A stretch of DNA of 64,000 nt from Palsa-360 sp963719875 (GTDB lineage Bacteria > Acidobacteriota > Terriglobia > Acidiferrales > UBA7541). The notes beneath the pieces were generated by a model, which did no database searches, had not been told where the DNA came from, and worked only from the letters and a program-made list of their open reading frames with translations. The position numbers and the translations under genes were made by a program. The DNA is taken from the NCBI GenBank assembly GCA_963719875.1, contig CAVRDJ010000002.1, forward strand, positions 868,001-932,000, in the 5' to 3' direction. Positions within the stretch are counted from its first letter, which is position 1. Each line of letters opens with the position of its first letter. This document shows, piece by piece, positions 62,901 through 64,000 of the stretch.

Positions 62901-64000
62901 GCAGACTCGTAAAAACGACGGGCATGATGGCCGTAGGTCCGACCCGTTGAAAGCGCGCAAGCTCCCGCATCACCTGAATTCCGCTGAAGTAGCGATGATC
63001 CAGATCTTGCCAGAGCTTTTCCTGCTGCTGTTGCATGCGCGCCGCAAAAGTCGGCGGTATGGAATTATCCACCTCCAGCAGGTTTACCGAGGTGAAGTCC
63101 CCGAGGATGGAATTCGATTGGGGATGCAAGGGCAGACGGTTAAACAAGGTGAGATTGATGGTGAATCGTGGATTCTTGCTCCAGATGGCCAGCACTTCCG
63201 CATAGGCCGCAAGCAAGGTGCCGACGGGCGTCGAATGGAAACGCGCAGCTTTTTCTTTCAGGTTGCGCCAGACCTCAGGGGCCACGCACGCGGCGTGGCG
63301 CTTAAAGACAGGCCGAGTAATCGAAGCGGGGTTCTTCTCGAGGGGCAGCTCCGGGGAGGGCGGGAGGGTCGGGACACGACTCGTCCAATATTCCCGCGAC
63401 TCGCGAAATGCATCGGTCTCTTCAAGAGATGTGAGGGCATACAGATAGTCTCGGAAAGAAAGGTCGATGGCAGGGAGAGCCGTCTCGGGGTGATGATAGA
63501 GCTGCATCAGTTCCCGAAACATAATTTCGAAGCTGCGGCCATCACCAATCAGTAAATCGGTGCTGATATGCAGGCGGCTGATTTTTGCGTCCAAGATAGA
63601 CACGCGGAACTCAAACAGGGGCCACTGGTCCGATACATGGACTTTGTGGGACATTTGCGCCCGGATGGATTCCAACCGGGCGGCTGCCGCGGACGCATCC
63701 AAATTTCGCAAATCGTTTACTTTGATTTCGTAAAGGGGCGTGGAAGACAGGATCTGCTGCAGGCCCTCCGGCAGAACAATGCAGCGAAGCATCTCATGCC
63801 GGTCGATTATTCTTTGCAACGCTGCCTGGAAACGTTCCCGGTCCCAATCTTCCATATCCACTTCGGTATAGCCGTGACAGGAAATGTTTCCCAGTTCGAT
63901 CCCTTCCGACCGGCCGATCAAATAGGCTTGCTGGAGATCGGTCAGAGGGAACGGTTCAAAGCGATTCTGCGCGTCAGGATAAACCGTGGCAAGACCTGTA
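59923..64000 (-). CDS. Nonribosomal peptide synthetase, terminal module Cy-A-T-TE; 5' end beyond window
   Basis: The frame runs from the window edge to a stop at 59923, over 1,350 residues. Numbered from 63921: a heterocyclisation (Cy) domain, opening with FPLTDLQQAYL just upstream and DLLIGDGRS (D122, D127, S130), the DxxxxDxxS form. An adenylation domain (about 455-945) has YTSGSTGVPKG and specificity residues near D647, L648 and Y651 plus SLGGATEASIWS, close to Cys-activating domains. Then a carrier domain (LGGNSL, Ser997) and a thioesterase with GGFCMGG (Cys1127). This predicts a cysteine-derived thiazoline end. Confidence 0.88.
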   Translation of the reverse strand, partial: TGLATVYPDAQNRFEPFPLTDLQQAYLIGRSEGIELGNISCHGYTEVDMEDWDRERFQAALQRIIDRHEMLRCIVLPEGLQQILSSTPLYEIKVNDLRNLDASAAAARLESIRAQMSHKVHVSDQWPLFEFRVSILDAKISRLHISTDLLIGDGRSFEIMFRELMQLYHHPETALPAIDLSFRDYLYALTSLEETDAFRESREYWTSRVPTLPPSPELPLEKNPASITRPVFKRHAACVAPEVWRNLKEKAARFHSTPVGTLLAAYAEVLAIWSKNPRFTINLTLFNRLPLHPQSNSILGDFTSVNLLEVDNSIPPTFAARMQQQQEKLWQDLDHRYFSGIQVMRELARFQRVGPTAIMPVVFTSLLNLGEQGDGTTWSTRLGRCVYSITQTPQVYLDFMVYEEKGSLQINWDAVEELFPAGLLDDMFEAYQRLLQDLAADDSAWQRTLAENARRLIPQAQMALREAANNTTAPLTGDLLHTPFLKQVAERPEQLAVCTPKRRLTYQELYRYACRIEQELLRCHVKPNDLVAVMMEKGWEQIAAVLGIHFAGAAYLPIDPELPAERQRFLLEHAKVKVALTQAAARNRLNVPASVEVFEVDQLKPADAGAPQERRRQKPEDLAYVIYTSGSTGVPKGVMIDHRGALNTVLDINHRFQVGPQDRVLAVSRLSFDLSVYDVFGLLAAGGTIVMPAADLAYDANHWAELILTEKVTIWDTVPALLQLLADQAGKPELLGDSLRLVMMSGDWIPLGLPDQIRRVLLKVNVVSLGGATEASIWSILFPIGKVDANWKSIPYGKAMLNQSFHVLNQDLAPCPTWVPGHLYIGGVGLAKGYLHDEQKTNASFIVNPENGERLYRTGDLGRFLPDGNIEFLGREDFQVKVQGYRIELGEIESRLQECAGVDLCIVIVREDTPREKRLVGYVVAKTGMSIDPAEVREHLRGKLPEYMVPAAIVTLDRFPLTPNGKVDRKALPAPARSTAEASSTSAVSRDSLDLQLIKLWERVLNVRPIGIRDNFFDLGGNSLGAVRLFSEMRKLFGRSFSLSVLFQAPTVEKLADIIRKGGWSSHWASLVPIQPGGSKPPFFCVHGGGGNVLIYRELARHLGPDYPFYGLQARGLDGKSDYLTTTEAMAESYLREMRELQPEGPYYIGGFCMGGQVAVEMAQRLVRDGQQANLLFVIDTHNFNGIPPQFTLKEKVGNLGLKIKFHSSNVMQLSLKNQITYFTEKSKIALRREMERLRIKIVHLFKLNPHRDVVMGTQEEFIEDINDRAFLAYKPTVYPGKMTICKPRRNYSFLRDPFNGWGEIAAGGLEIIELPSDPGGIFIEPYVQNLAEKLRAQIDQAVSSGAEIPDPQEAVLR

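Overview
The window reads as chromosomal DNA of a soil-type Acidobacteriota. This is inferred from family content, not from a marker gene: a DUF1800/DUF1501 pair, an Oar-like TonB receptor with a carboxypeptidase-regulatory N-terminus, an ECF sigma factor coupled to a Ser/Thr kinase with TolB-like and TPR parts, DUF6152 next to its usual secreted partner, DUF2911, DUF885, and dense palindromic intergenic repeats. Base composition is moderately GC-rich. Genes are mostly short operons on both strands, and many products carry Sec, Tat or lipoprotein signals.

Left part (1-24 kb): a MazE/ChpS-type antitoxin cut by the window edge; a di-heme cytochrome c; an intradiol dioxygenase; a secreted acidobacterial protein; a coupled operon of a catalytically dead HtrA-like protein, an active HtrA-like protease and a LuxR-type regulator with a degenerate receiver; a DUF2207 membrane protein; a three-gene 2-hydroxyacyl-CoA dehydratase/activase-like locus; a fatty acid hydroxylase; a degenerate M48 protein; a rhomboid protease; a DUF481 porin-like protein; DUF2911; a Vgb-like protein with a CXXCH motif; DUF885; and a metallophosphoesterase.

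Middle (24-48 kb): the DUF1800/DUF1501 pair, a beta-barrel protein, DUF3592, a second copy of the acidobacterial secreted family beside DUF6152, a DEAD-box helicase (with DESD), a glycine-zipper lipoprotein, a Tat-exported metallo-beta-lactamase-fold hydrolase, the sigma/kinase pair, a HigBA toxin-antitoxin pair, two tandem Tat amidases, a frameshifted OPT transporter, and a GatB/YqeY protein.

Right part (48-64 kb) is accessory. A tRNA-Pro(CGG) gene and a displaced copy of its 3' end bracket about 4.7 kb holding a RelE-like toxin/HTH antitoxin pair and a large TonB-dependent receptor, which looks like a small genomic island with no integrase left. Directly after it lies the most interesting locus: a 56-residue peptide gene (TTG start, strong ribosome binding site), then an S26-type peptidase, an HPr-kinase-like protein, a PqqD-like protein and a radical SAM/SPASM enzyme. 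The last four overlap by 4 or 13 nt. This looks like a ribosomally made, post-translationally modified peptide (RiPP) cluster. The peptide has a lasso-type YxxPxL leader motif, two cysteines and a C-terminal serine, but no lasso cyclase is present. Further right are DUF1232, a TonB energy transducer, a LssY-C protein and the 3' end of an NRPS gene (Cy-A-T-TE, probably Cys-specific).

Three families of palindromic intergenic repeats recur through the window, one of them inserted inside another.
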